DNA of 64,000 bases from Fundidesulfovibrio magnetotacticus. Lineage in GTDB: Bacteria > Desulfobacterota > Desulfovibrionia > Desulfovibrionales > Desulfovibrionaceae. Position 1 is the first letter of the stretch, and each line of letters begins with the position of its first letter. Positions 50,077 to 59,038 of the stretch are shown piece after piece. A program made the position numbers and the translations under genes. The notes under the pieces are model-generated. The model ran no database searches. It had not been told where the DNA came from and saw nothing but the letters and a program-made list of their open reading frames with translations. The stretch covers positions 372,001-436,000 of the forward strand of contig NZ_BLTE01000001.1 in the NCBI RefSeq assembly GCF_013019105.1. Direction: 5' to 3'.

Positions 50077-53000
50077 GGGAACACCTTCAGATAAGAATCG
50101 ACCATATCCATGTACATGTCAGCCTCGTCGGGCCGCTCCCAGGCTTCGCGCATCACGCGCCCCAGGAGCTGCTCCAGCAGGAATATTCTTAGAAGTCCCA
50201 GCGTTTCTTCCCGAGCGCCGGGCAACTGTCCGGAGGGTTCCGCGTGCTCCAGGTAGCTCTTCAGGAAGGCGTGCCCGGCGGCGCGACGCCATAACGCGCG
50301 CCAGGCCGCCAGCCGGGTCTGGTCCGCCGGGTGTTGGCCGGGATCGGAACGGCTTGCGCGGGACACGGCCCTCTCGATGGAGACCAGCATGTTGGCCACG
50401 TCGCGCAGCGGCGAGCGTTTGATGGCGCGCTCGCCCAGTGGCAGCCGCACGTCGCCGTCGAAATCCACGATGCACAGCTCCGGCCCCCTGCGAAGAATGT
50501 TCACCAACCGGAAGTCGCCGTGGATGCGGATGCGCAGCCCGGAGGGCGGTATGGCAAGCAGGCCCGCCAGCCTGTCGCGCACCTGGGCCAGCGGCAGCCG
50601 CCTGGCCGTGCGCCCGGCTTCCTGGGCCGCGCGCCGCACCGCGCTGTCGGCACGGTGCGCCAGGTTGCGCATGCTCTGGTAGATGGAGCGCTGATAGAGC
50701 TTGTTGAAGGGCTCGGGCTCGAAGGCCGCCCCGGGCTCGCGCCCCAGGGCCGCGTGCAGGGATGCCGCCCGTTCGCCCAGGCGGCGGAAGAAATCCAGCA
50801 CGTGTTCGCCCAGCACTCCGCGCTGGGCCTGGGTGAGCGCGGGCGCGGCGAGCAGCGGCTGCGCGACGGGGTCTCCGACGGGGCAGTCGGTGGCCAGGGC
50901 GAGTTCGGCCATGTGCCGCAAGGCCTGGTCCGCGAAGTCCCTGCCGTTCTCCGCGCCCGGGAGAAACTCCACGATCACGGCCAGCGTCATGCCCTGACTG
51001 CCCGGCCGGCGGTAGTCCAGCTCGGCGATGAGTTCCGGCACCCCCTCGAAGCCCTGACGCTTCAAGGCTTTGAGCAGCTCCGGCTCGTGATGGGCGCCCT
51101 CCTCCGGATGCCGGTAGATCTTGAGCAGCCCCTCATTGCCCAGCGACCAGCAGGCCGAATGCCTGGTGGAGCGCAGCAGGCGGCAGGCCTCGGACGCCAC
51201 GGCCAGTTCGGCGCGACGCGCCCGCGGCAGAAGAACCTTGGCCGACCACTCGCTCTCCCGCGAACGCCGGGTGAATCCTCCGGTCATCTGGGCGGCCAGA
51301 AGATGCGCGGTGCGCGCGTCCTCCAGGCCGTCGATCAGCCCCGTGACCCTTGCGCCGTCCTTCAGGCGGGCCAAGACGGCCTCGGGCCGCGTCTCCTCCA
51401 GGTGGCGCAGGGATTCGCCGTGTTTGAAGCCGGGCATGGCCAGACAGAACGCCGCAGGCTCCTGCCCCGCTCCGGCGTCCACCAGGGCCAGCACGGGGGC
51501 ATCGTCGCCGTGCCCCAGCACGAGATGGTCCAACAGACGCGCCGGACGCTGGGGCGCTCCTTCCTGCTGAAGGGCCGGCTGCGTCAGGAGTTGGGGGAAA
51601 CGGGACACCACGCGGGCTATGATGTCATACCCCGGGACCTCGGAGGCGTCGTCCTGCAGGCCCCGCAGCACCACGCCCTCCGGGGCGCACGCCGGGGCCC
51701 GCTGGTCCTCCAGCACGAGCCAGAAATGGTCGTGCGGCCCGAGCGTCACCACGTAGGGGGCCTTGCCCACCTGCGGGAAGCGCGAACCGCCGAACACCTC
51801 CACCGGCGTGGTCCCGGCCAGTTCGCCCAGTTCCAGTTCGGCCACCTGGGCGTGGCGCGAGAGGTTCACCAGCACCAGCAGACGTTGGGATTCGTGCTCG
51901 CGCAGAAAGCTCAAAACCTTCGTGTTCTCGCTGCGCACGAAGCGAAGGGAGCCTTTGCCCAGCGAAGGCAGGGACTTGTACATGGCTATCAGGCGGCGCA
52001 TCCACCACAGGAGCGAGGTCTGGTTGCGCTCCTGCGTCTCCACGTTGACGACCTGATAGTGGTATTCGGGATCCACCACCACGGGCGGATAGATGCTTTG
52101 GGGGTTTGCCGTGGAGAAGCCCGCATTGCGGTCCGGGCTCCACTGCATGGGGGTGCGCACGCCGTGGCGGTCGCCCAGGTGGTAGTTGTCGCCCATGCCC
52201 AGCTCGTCGCCGTAGTAGATGATGGGCGTTCCGGGGAAGGAGAACAGCAGGAAGTTGATCACCTCGATGCGTCGCCGGTTGTTCTGCATCAGCGGGGCGA
52301 GCCTGCGGCGGATGCCCATGTTGATACGCGCGCGGGCGTCGCTTGCGTAGGCGCGGACCATGTAGTCCCGCTCCTCGTCGGTGACCATCTCCAGCGTCAG
52401 CTCGTCGTGGTTGCGCAGGAAGAGAGCCCACTGGCAGACCTCCGGGATGGGGGGCGTCTGCTCCAGGATGTCCACCACTGGGTAGCGGTCCTCGGTCCAC
52501 AGGGACATGAAGATGCGCGGCATCACGGGAAAGTGGAAGGCCATGTGGCATTCGTCGCCCCGGCCGAAGTAGCTCACGGCGTCCTCTGGCCACTGGTTGG
52601 CCTCCGCCAGGAGCATGCAGCCGGGGTGGCGGGCGTCCACATGAGAGCGCAGCTCCTTGAGGAACTCGTGGGTTTCGGGGAGGTTTTCGCAGTTGGTGCC
52701 GCTGCGTTCGATCAGGTAGGGCACGGCGTCCAAGCGAAGGCCGTCCACCCCCATCCCCAGCCAGTGGTCCACCACCTTGATCATGGCCTTGCGCACGGCG
52801 GGGTTGTCGTAGTTGAGGTCGGGTTGGTGGGAGTAGAAGCGGTGCCAGTAATGAGCCTTGGCCACGGGGTCCCAGGTCCAGTTGGAGTGCTCGAAGTCGT
52901 TGAAGATGATGCGCGCGCCCCGGTACTTCTCGGTGGTGTCGCTCCAGACGTACCAGTCGCGTTGGCGCGAACCCGGCGCGGCGCGCCTTGCGCGCTGGAA

Positions 53001-53321
53001 CCAGGCGTGCTGGTCCGAGGTATGGTTGAGCACCAGTTCGGTGATGACCTTGAGGCCTCGGGCGTGCGCCTCGTGAAGAAAGCGGCGGAAGTCGCGCAGG
53101 GTTCCGTAGACGGGGTTGATGGAGTCGTAGTCGGCGATGTCGTACCCGTCGTCGCGCAGGGGGGATGGGTAGAACGGGAGCAGCCAGACGGCCCCCGCCC
53201 CCAGGCGTTGCAGGTAGTCCAGCTTGCCGATGAGACCCTTGAAGTCGCCCACGCCGTCACCGTCGCCGTCGGCGAAGGAGCGCACGTGCAACTCGTAGAT
53301 GATCGTTTCTTTGTACCACAT
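50073..53321 (-). CDS. treS: Trehalose synthase fused to maltokinase (TreS-Mak)
   Basis: 1082 residues from MWYKETIIYELHVRSF. The N-terminal ~540 residues are a GH13 trehalose synthase interconverting maltose and trehalose: FADGDGDGVGDFKGL, VLNHTSDQHAWF, GLRLDAVPYL (nucleophile Asp), LLAEANQWP (acid/base Glu) and LRNHDELTLEM. The C-terminal ~500 residues match maltokinase (Pep2/Mak): an ATP-binding N-lobe with SEWSAKVLLP and the catalytic loop IHGDFRLVNILRR followed by CIVDFDGDVRL. Such fusions phosphorylate the maltose made by TreS to maltose-1-phosphate. No glgE is in this window to use it. GAAGG lies upstream of the ATG. Confidence 0.93.
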   Translation of the reverse strand: MWYKETIIYELHVRSFADGDGDGVGDFKGLIGKLDYLQRLGAGAVWLLPFYPSPLRDDGYDIADYDSINPVYGTLRDFRRFLHEAHARGLKVITELVLNHTSDQHAWFQRARRAAPGSRQRDWYVWSDTTEKYRGARIIFNDFEHSNWTWDPVAKAHYWHRFYSHQPDLNYDNPAVRKAMIKVVDHWLGMGVDGLRLDAVPYLIERSGTNCENLPETHEFLKELRSHVDARHPGCMLLAEANQWPEDAVSYFGRGDECHMAFHFPVMPRIFMSLWTEDRYPVVDILEQTPPIPEVCQWALFLRNHDELTLEMVTDEERDYMVRAYASDARARINMGIRRRLAPLMQNNRRRIEVINFLLFSFPGTPIIYYGDELGMGDNYHLGDRHGVRTPMQWSPDRNAGFSTANPQSIYPPVVVDPEYHYQVVNVETQERNQTSLLWWMRRLIAMYKSLPSLGKGSLRFVRSENTKVLSFLREHESQRLLVLVNLSRHAQVAELELGELAGTTPVEVFGGSRFPQVGKAPYVVTLGPHDHFWLVLEDQRAPACAPEGVVLRGLQDDASEVPGYDIIARVVSRFPQLLTQPALQQEGAPQRPARLLDHLVLGHGDDAPVLALVDAGAGQEPAAFCLAMPGFKHGESLRHLEETRPEAVLARLKDGARVTGLIDGLEDARTAHLLAAQMTGGFTRRSRESEWSAKVLLPRARRAELAVASEACRLLRSTRHSACWSLGNEGLLKIYRHPEEGAHHEPELLKALKRQGFEGVPELIAELDYRRPGSQGMTLAVIVEFLPGAENGRDFADQALRHMAELALATDCPVGDPVAQPLLAAPALTQAQRGVLGEHVLDFFRRLGERAASLHAALGREPGAAFEPEPFNKLYQRSIYQSMRNLAHRADSAVRRAAQEAGRTARRLPLAQVRDRLAGLLAIPPSGLRIRIHGDFRLVNILRRGPELCIVDFDGDVRLPLGERAIKRSPLRDVANMLVSIERAVSRASRSDPGQHPADQTRLAAWRALWRRAAGHAFLKSYLEHAEPSGQLPGAREETLGLLRIFLLEQLLGRVMREAWERPDEADMYMDMVDSYLKVFP

Positions 53322-53823
53322 GGTGTCGTGCCTTCGTGTTCCGGTCGGCGGCGGTCCGGTCCGGGCGAACCCGACGCGCCGGCGGCGCATCGCGGCGGAC
53401 CCCATGCGTGAGCCTTCCCGGCCTGCGACGACTTGGAAAGAACGCATCCCGGATGCCATGAAGTTGTTCGGAACGTTATGCAGCACCTGAATGGCCAGCT
53501 CCGCCTTCAACGGCGATCTGAACGCTGCATCGTGTTAGATAATTCAAGAAAAATACAAACGTCAGAAAGAAAACAGCAATCAATCTCGCTTGTTCATGAA
53601 TACTCAATGGATACACAGCCGTCAACGCAGCTGGAATACTGTCCAATAATGACACTTATCAAAAGATTACGGATTGATACGGCTAGCATACAATGGTGCG
53701 CAACATGAAGTTTTGTCCATCTTCAGGAGTGATGAGGGGTTGCGGAAACAGGCAGCCCCAACGCGAAACGGCCCGGAACCTCGCGGTTCCGGGCCGTTTC
53801 GCCTCGTAGGGCCTTCAGGGCGA
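53322..53823. other. Trehalose operon control region and prfA 3' region; no gene seen
   Basis: 502 bases. 53322-53470 is GC-rich leader of treS-mak. 53480-53730 is conspicuously AT-rich for this genome and holds only a 91-codon plus-strand frame (53433-53708) with no recognisable protein. A weak minus-strand promoter candidate is CTGACG (53565-53560), 18-base spacer, TATCTA (53541-53536). The right end holds the large hairpin at 53763-53802. Confidence 0.5.
53763..53802 (-). terminator. Long perfect hairpin after prfA
   Basis: A perfect 18-base-pair stem (GCGAAACGGCCCGGAACC and its complement) with a TCGC loop, starting about 20 bases after the prfA stop on the minus strand. It is positioned as the prfA operon terminator, though no separate T-run follows. 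Confidence 0.65.
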
Positions 53824-54897
53824 TCAGGCGTTGTCGGCCTGGGCCTTGAGGGCTTCGGTCTGGTAGTGGCTGATGAGGGCGTCCATCATCTCGTCGATGT
53901 CGCCGTCCATGAGCCGGTCGAGGCTGTAGAGCGTCAGGTTGATGCGGTGGTCGCTCATGCGGCCCTGGGGGAAATTGTAGGTGCGGATGCGCTCGGAGCG
54001 GTCGCCCGAGCCCACCTGCTGGCGGCGGGTGGCTTCCACCTCCATGCGCTGCTTCTCCTGCTCCTGCTGGAGCAGGCGCGAACGCAGCACCTTGAGGGCC
54101 TTGGCCCGGTTCTTGTGCTGGCTCTTCTCGTCCTGGCAGATCACCACCAGCCCCGAGGGGATGTGCGTGACGCGCACAGCCGAGTCGGTGGTGTTCACGG
54201 ACTGTCCGCCCGGGCCGCTGGAGCGGTAGACGTCGATGCGCAGGTCGTTGGGGTCGAGCTGAACGTCCACCTCGTCGGCCTCGGGGAGCACGGCCACGGT
54301 GGCGGCCGAGGTGTGGATGCGCCCCTGGGACTCGGTGGCGGGCACGCGCTGCACGCGGTGCGTGCCGGACTCGTACTTGAGGCGGCTGTACACCTTCTCG
54401 CCCGCGATGCTCAGGATGATTTCCTTGTAGCCGCCGGTGTCGGAGGGCGATTCGCTCATCACCTCCATCTTCCAGCGCTTGCGCTCGGCGTAGCGCACGT
54501 ACATGCGGAAGAGGTCGGCCGCGAAGAGGGCCGCCTCCTCGCCGCCGGTGCCCGCGCGGATTTCCAGGAGGATGTTCTTGTCGTCCAGGGGGTCCTTGGG
54601 CAGCAGCAGGAGCTTGAGCTCGTCCTCCAGCTTGGGCATTTCATCCTGGATGGCGGCCACCTCGGCCTTGGCCAGGTCGCGCATGTCGGGGTCGGCGTCC
54701 TCCAGGAGGAGCTTGTTCTCCTCCAGGTCGTCCCGGAGCTTCTTGAAGCGGCGGTACACGGCCACCACATCGCCCAGGTCGGCGTGGGCCTTGGTGAGCT
54801 TGCGGTAGCGCTCCTGGTCGGAGAGGGCGTCGGGGGAGGAGAGGTCCTTCTCCAGGGTCAGGTACTTCGATTCGATGCTTTCGAGCTTGGCGAACAT
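53824..54897 (-). CDS. prfA: Peptide chain release factor 1
   Basis: 357 residues. RF1 reads UAA/UAG and triggers peptide release. The GGQ motif is at 230-232 ([20 protein letters not shown]), and the stop-codon-reading tripeptide region [17 protein letters not shown] has PAT as in RF1 rather than SPF of RF2. N-terminal helical domain and C-terminal segment are complete. It follows the DUF1385 gene by 12 bases, so the two are co-transcribed. Confidence 0.97.
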   Translation of the reverse strand: MFAKLESIESKYLTLEKDLSSPDALSDQERYRKLTKAHADLGDVVAVYRRFKKLRDDLEENKLLLEDADPDMRDLAKAEVAAIQDEMPKLEDELKLLLLPKDPLDDKNILLEIRAGTGGEEAALFAADLFRMYVRYAERKRWKMEVMSESPSDTGGYKEIILSIAGEKVYSRLKYESGTHRVQRVPATESQGRIHTSAATVAVLPEADEVDVQLDPNDLRIDVYRSSGPGGQSVNTTDSAVRVTHIPSGLVVICQDEKSQHKNRAKALKVLRSRLLQQEQEKQRMEVEATRRQQVGSGDRSERIRTYNFPQGRMSDHRINLTLYSLDRLMDGDIDEMMDALISHYQTEALKAQADNA

Positions 54898-54909
54898 GAT
54901 GGCGTCCGT

Positions 54910-55857
54910 TTACCGCTGGCCCAGCGCGCCCTTGAGGGCGGCGATGGCCACCTCGATCTGGGCGTCGTCGGGTTCGTGGGTGGTGAGCATCTGCATGGCC
55001 ATGCCGGGACAGGAAAGGGCCTTGCAGAGGATGCTCTTGTGGAATTTACCGGAAAATTTAATGATCTCGTAGGAGATGGCGCTGATGGGGATCATGAGCA
55101 CGAACTTGACCCCGATGATCCAGGCCTGCTTGAGCACAGCGTTCTGGGGCGACCAGAGCTGGATCAAGAGCGGCACCAGGAACGTGAAGAGCACGATGGA
55201 CACGGCCAGCACGAAGAGCAGAAACGTGGTGCCGCAGCGCGGGTGCAGGCGCGAGAAGTCGCGCACGGCCTGGGGCGAAAGCTCCACGGAGTTCTCGTGC
55301 GCCCAGATCACCTTGTGCTCGGCCCCGTGGTACTGGAACACGCGGCGGATCTCCGGGATGAAGGAGATGGCCAGGATGTAGCCCACGAACATGAGCAGCT
55401 TGAACAGGCCGTCCCACATGTGGAACGAGAGCGCCTCGGCGTCGCCCGAGAGGCCCAGCCAGTTCATGCCCAGCGAGAAGAGGTGCGGGGCCACCACGAA
55501 GAGCAGCAGGGCGAAGCCGATGGCCCCGGCCATGGTCAGGGCCATGGCCCAGGGGGATATCTCGCCCTCCTCCTCGTCCAGGGACTGCTGGGCCGAGAAG
55601 TTGAGCGCCTTGATGCCGTTGACCAGCGTCTCCAGCAGCACCGGGAAGCCGCGCAGGAAGGGCTTGCGCAGGCACACGGGCGTCATGCTGAACCAGGGGC
55701 GCGTTTCCACGAAAATCTCGCCCGAGGGTTTGCGCACGGCAATGGCCAGGCAGTCCTTGGAACGGATCATCACCCCTTCCATGACGGCCTGCCCGCCAAC
55801 GGTGTCGTTGGGGCCGGATGCCAGGAGGGACACGGACTTCAGGATGCGGCGGATCAT
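54910..55857 (-). CDS. DUF1385 membrane protein
   Basis: 315 residues. The N-terminal GGQAVMEGVMIRS and the middle YHGAEHKVIWAHE and RLHPRCGTTFLLF motifs are the DUF1385 hallmarks. About five membrane helices (near 103-125, 140-160, 195-225, 240-260). The conserved His/Glu/Cys suggests metal binding, but the function of the family is not known. rpmE-DUF1385-prfA order fits a recurrent genomic neighbourhood. Confidence 0.9.
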   Translation of the reverse strand: MIRRILKSVSLLASGPNDTVGGQAVMEGVMIRSKDCLAIAVRKPSGEIFVETRPWFSMTPVCLRKPFLRGFPVLLETLVNGIKALNFSAQQSLDEEEGEISPWAMALTMAGAIGFALLLFVVAPHLFSLGMNWLGLSGDAEALSFHMWDGLFKLLMFVGYILAISFIPEIRRVFQYHGAEHKVIWAHENSVELSPQAVRDFSRLHPRCGTTFLLFVLAVSIVLFTFLVPLLIQLWSPQNAVLKQAWIIGVKFVLMIPISAISYEIIKFSGKFHKSILCKALSCPGMAMQMLTTHEPDDAQIEVAIAALKGALGQR

Positions 55858-55866
55858 GGCAGCCCT

Positions 55867-55889
55867 GGCGGCGCGGCGGTCGCGCCGCC
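55867..55889 (-). terminator. Hairpin between rpmE and the DUF1385 gene
   Basis: Perfect 9-base inverted repeat (GGCGGCGCG / CGCGCCGCC), 5-base loop, in the 232-base gap between rpmE and DUF1385 and ending 9 bases before the DUF1385 ATG. It may attenuate read-through or mask that start. The rest of the gap is GC-rich, with no gene. Confidence 0.3.
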
Positions 55890-56089
55890 CAAGTGAAAGA
55901 TTCGTCGGGGCATGGAGCCCGTGGCGAACGACGCCAGGAGCCCGGCCGTCGGCAATTCCGGCGGCCCGGGGATGGATCGGCCCTGCGGACGGCCGCGGGC
56001 CTCGCCCGGGGCCGTGCGCCCCGCCGCCCGGCGGCAGGCCGCCACCCGGCGCGGACGCGGCCCCGCGAGGCGCGCCAAGCCTTTGCGGG

Positions 56090-56308
56090 CTAGGCCTTCT
56101 TGTCTTCGAACTTGGCGTACTTCTTCCGGAAGCGGTCGATGCGCCCGGCGGTGTCCACGAAGCGCTGCTTGCCGGTGTAGAAGGGGTGGCAGTTGGAACA
56201 GATTTCCACGCTCACCGTCTCGCCCTTGGTGGAGATCGCTTCGGACTGGTAGCCGCAGTTGCAGACGATCTTGGACTTGAAAGTCTTGGGATGGATGCCG
56301 CTCTTCAT
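56090..56308 (-). CDS. rpmE: 50S ribosomal protein L31 (zinc-binding type)
   Basis: 72 residues from [16 protein letters not shown] 6 bases before the ATG. Zinc-type L31, with Cys in VCNCGY and [12 protein letters not shown]. In many bacteria the zinc form is replaced by a Cys-free copy under zinc limitation; no second copy is in this window. Divergent from thiC, with 195 bases between starts. Confidence 0.96.
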   Translation of the reverse strand: MKSGIHPKTFKSKIVCNCGYQSEAISTKGETVSVEICSNCHPFYTGKQRFVDTAGRIDRFRKKYAKFEDKKA

Positions 56309-56503
56309 AAAATGCTCCTTGCTCAAATCGAAGACGGGCTCTATACACTCCCGCCAGCCGGGTGGCAAGCGAAATCCCGCGCTTTCGCGCGCCGCCCCGC
56401 CGTGCTAAACGCTTCGGCACGAACGGACCCGGATCCCCCGCGCGCCCGCATCCGGCCGCGCTCCCCCAGCCCGTCGCGCAAACAACCCATCGAGGACCTA
56501 GTT

Positions 56504-57802
56504 ATGTCTCTCACCGAAAAAAACGCCGTCGTCTCGCGCCTGCTCGCCTCCCACGGCGAGGAGATCGCCGCCCACGAACACCTCACTCCCCAGGACATGG
56601 CCAGGGGCCTGGACGCGGGCCGCATGGTCCTCTTGGCCAACCCCGCCCATAAGAATGTGTCGCCCACGCTCATCGGTCAACCCGCCCGGGTGAAGGTGAA
56701 CGCCAACATCGGCACCTCGCCCATGATCAACGACGTGGCCATGGAGCTCAAGAAGCTGCGCCTGGCCGAGCAGGCCGGGGCGCACACCGTCATGGACCTC
56801 TCCACCGCCGGAGACCTCGACCAGGTGCGCCTGCGCATCCTGGAGGCCTCGCCCCTGCCCCTGGGCACCGTGCCCCTCTACTCCGTTGCCCAGCCCTACG
56901 TGGCCAAAGGCCAGGACCCCAGCGACTTCACCGCCGAGGAACTCTTCGAGGAGATCGAGAAGGAAGCCGAACAGGGCGTGGACTTCATGACCCTGCACTG
57001 CGGCGTCACCGCGCGCGCGGCGGCCATGGCCTCCGACGGGCGGCGCATCCTGGGCATCGTCTCGCGCGGCGGGGCGCTCCTCGCGCGCTGGATGAAGCGG
57101 CGCAACGCCGAAAACCCGCTCCTGGAGCACTACGGCCGCCTGCTCAAGATCTGCCTCAAGCACAACGTGACCATCAGCCTGGGCGACGGCCTGCGCCCCG
57201 GCGCGGGCGCGGACGCCGGAGACGCCGCCCAGTGGGAGGAGGTCTCCGTGCTGGGCGACCTGGCCCGCCAGGCCCTGGACCACGGCGTGCAGACCATGAT
57301 CGAAGGCCCCGGCCACGTGCCCCTGCACCTGGTCCAGGCCCAGATCCAGGGCATCAAGCGCCTCACCAACAACGCGCCCCTCTACGTGCTCGGCCCCCTG
57401 ACCACCGACGCCGCTGCAGGCTACGACCACATCGCCGGGGCCATCGGCGGCGCCCAGGCCGCATACCACGGGGCCGACTTCCTGTGCTACCTCACCCCGG
57501 CCGAGCACGTCACCCTGCCCGGACCCGAGGACGTTTGGGACGGCGTGAAGGCCAGCCTCATCGCGGCCCAGTCCGCCGAAACCGCCCTGGGCCGCCCCTG
57601 GGCCGTGGAGCGCGACCTGGCCATCTCCCGCGCCCGCGCCGCCCTGGACTGGGAGGCCATGGCCGACAACGCCCTGGACCCCCACACTCTGCGCAAGCGC
57701 CGCAAGGACTTCCACAAGGAAAAGGAGTGCGCCATGTGCGGCGCGTTCTGCGCCATCCGCATGCTGGAAGGCGCGGAGCACGGCGTCTGCGACAAGGGCT
57801 GA
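56504..57802 (+). CDS. thiC: Phosphomethylpyrimidine synthase ThiC
   Basis: 432 residues. Radical SAM-type enzyme that rearranges aminoimidazole ribotide to the thiamine pyrimidine. Family stretches: KVNANIGTSP, HTVMDLSTAGDL, PLGTVPLYSVAQ, DFMTLHCGVT, SRGGALLARWM, SLGDGLRPGAGADA, QTMIEGPGHVPL, YVLGPLTTDAAAGYDHIAGAIGGAQAAYHGADFLCYLTPAEHV. The C-terminal Fe-S motif is C409-x2-C412-x3-C416, one residue shorter than the usual CX2CX4C, as sometimes in the 5-hydroxybenzimidazole synthases (BzaF) that are close paralogues; that alternative is not excluded. GAGGA lies about 9 bases upstream. No TPP riboswitch is visible ahead of it. Confidence 0.88.
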   Translation: MSLTEKNAVVSRLLASHGEEIAAHEHLTPQDMARGLDAGRMVLLANPAHKNVSPTLIGQPARVKVNANIGTSPMINDVAMELKKLRLAEQAGAHTVMDLSTAGDLDQVRLRILEASPLPLGTVPLYSVAQPYVAKGQDPSDFTAEELFEEIEKEAEQGVDFMTLHCGVTARAAAMASDGRRILGIVSRGGALLARWMKRRNAENPLLEHYGRLLKICLKHNVTISLGDGLRPGAGADAGDAAQWEEVSVLGDLARQALDHGVQTMIEGPGHVPLHLVQAQIQGIKRLTNNAPLYVLGPLTTDAAAGYDHIAGAIGGAQAAYHGADFLCYLTPAEHVTLPGPEDVWDGVKASLIAAQSAETALGRPWAVERDLAISRARAALDWEAMADNALDPHTLRKRRKDFHKEKECAMCGAFCAIRMLEGAEHGVCDKG

Positions 57803-57826
57803 GCCCTCTTCGCCCGTGAAAAGACA

Positions 57827-57866
57827 GGCCCCGCGCGACGCAACGTCACGCGGGGCCGTTCCTTTT
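57827..57866 (+). terminator. Rho-independent terminator of thiC
   Basis: A 14-base-pair stem with one mismatch (GGCCCCGCGCGACG / CGTCACGCGGGGCC), loop CAA, followed by GTTCCTTTT. It lies 25 bases after the thiC stop and separates thiC from gpmA. Confidence 0.8.
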
Positions 57867-57919
57867 GCAGCCCGAACGTGTTATGAGGGGCCATCTTCCC
57901 CACCGACCCCGGAGGCCCC

Positions 57920-58669
57920 ATGCACAAGCTCGTGCTCGTCCGCCACGGCCAGAGCCAATGGAATCTGGAGAACCGCTTCACCGGCTGGACCGACGTGCCC
58001 CTCTCGCCCCTGGGCGTCCAGGAGGCCCAGGCCGGGGCCAAGGCCCTTATGGACGCCGGGCTCGACTTCGACCTCTGCCACACCTCGCTGCTCAAGCGCG
58101 CCGTGAAGACCCTGGACATCATCCTGGAGGCCATGGACCGCATGTGGCTTCCCGTCGTCAAGGACTGGCGGCTCAACGAGCGCCACTACGGCGCGCTCCA
58201 GGGACTGAACAAGGCCGAAACGGCCGCGAAATACGGCGACGCACAGGTGTTCGAGTGGCGCAGGAGCTACGACGTGCGCCCCCCCGCCCTCGATGCCGAC
58301 GACCCCCGCCACCCCCGCTTCGACCGGTGCTACGCGGCCCTCTCCCCGGACCAACTCCCTGCCGTGGAATGCCTCAAGGACACCGTGGCCCGCGTGATGC
58401 CCTGCTGGCACGAAGAGCTGGCCCCGGCCGTGCGCTCCGGCAGCCGCTTGCTGGTGGCGGCCCATGGCAACTCCCTGCGCGCCCTGGTGAAATACCTCGA
58501 CGGCATCAGCGACGAGGCCATCGCCCAGCTGAACATCCCCACGGGCGTGCCTCTGGTCTACGAACTCGACGAGAACCTGAAGCCCCTCACGCACTACTAC
58601 CTGGGCGACCCCGACGAGATCGCCCGGCAGGTGCAGGCCGTGGCCGACCAGGGCAAGGCGCGGGCCTGA
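57920..58669 (+). CDS. gpmA: 2,3-bisphosphoglycerate-dependent phosphoglycerate mutase
   Basis: 249 residues, glycolytic 3-PG/2-PG interconversion. [20 protein letters not shown] places the phosphohistidine at H9, with [23 protein letters not shown], and [14 protein letters not shown] completing the active site. Length is that of E. coli GpmA. The thiC terminator lies just upstream, so it likely has its own promoter in the 53-base gap. Confidence 0.96.
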   Translation: MHKLVLVRHGQSQWNLENRFTGWTDVPLSPLGVQEAQAGAKALMDAGLDFDLCHTSLLKRAVKTLDIILEAMDRMWLPVVKDWRLNERHYGALQGLNKAETAAKYGDAQVFEWRRSYDVRPPALDADDPRHPRFDRCYAALSPDQLPAVECLKDTVARVMPCWHEELAPAVRSGSRLLVAAHGNSLRALVKYLDGISDEAIAQLNIPTGVPLVYELDENLKPLTHYYLGDPDEIARQVQAVADQGKARA

Positions 58670-59038
58670 GTCCGCGCCCGATTGGCCAGCCTAACAGCGT
58701 GAACTTCCTGCGCGGACGGCCCCGAACGCCCTCTACCCGAGGGCGGAGCGCGCGGGAGGCCGGCGCGCCCGCGACGACGCCCTTGCTTTCTGCTCCGGGA
58801 TCGTGTCCGTCGCCCCCCGCCGGGCGGAGAATCATTCCTTCCTGGCACAGGAGAGCAAAAGACTCGCTGGACGCCCGTCGCCACTGTTGATAATGTTTGG
58901 GAGGGGAGGGTTTTCCAGGCATACCCTCCCCTCCCGCAGCGGCGCTCCTGGTCGCGGAGCCCGGCGGCGGCTCCCGGTTCACCGTGGCGTTGTAGTAGCC
59001 CGCACTTTTTCCACTTTCAAAAGGGTTGTTGGTCGACC
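58670..59038 (+). other. gpmA-wecB intergenic region; hairpins, no gene seen
   Basis: 369 bases. It holds a small hairpin (58727-58745, CGCCCTC / GAGGGCG) soon after gpmA and a large perfect 13-base stem (58899-58935, GGGAGGGGAGGGT and complement, 11-base loop). Either could be the gpmA terminator. The last 50 bases before wecB are more AT-rich and may hold its promoter. No convincing open frame on either strand. Confidence 0.5.

Noticed and set aside
50331-53411. A 1026-codon open frame antisense to the TreS-maltokinase gene
   Set aside because: High GC content keeps the opposite strand free of stops; the translation is Gly/His/Val-rich with no domain, while the minus strand encodes a clear GH13 enzyme and kinase.
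53433-53708. 91-codon plus-strand frame in the AT-rich gap
   Set aside because: No ribosome-binding site, no recognisable fold, composition consistent with random AT-rich sequence.
56309-56503. TPP or cobalamin riboswitch ahead of thiC
   Set aside because: Looked for the thi-box core sequences and the B12 box; neither is present in the 195-base gap.
58843-58858. Sigma-54-like TGGCAC upstream of wecB
   Set aside because: The GC of the would-be -12 element is one base too close and the TTGC core is missing (AGAGC).
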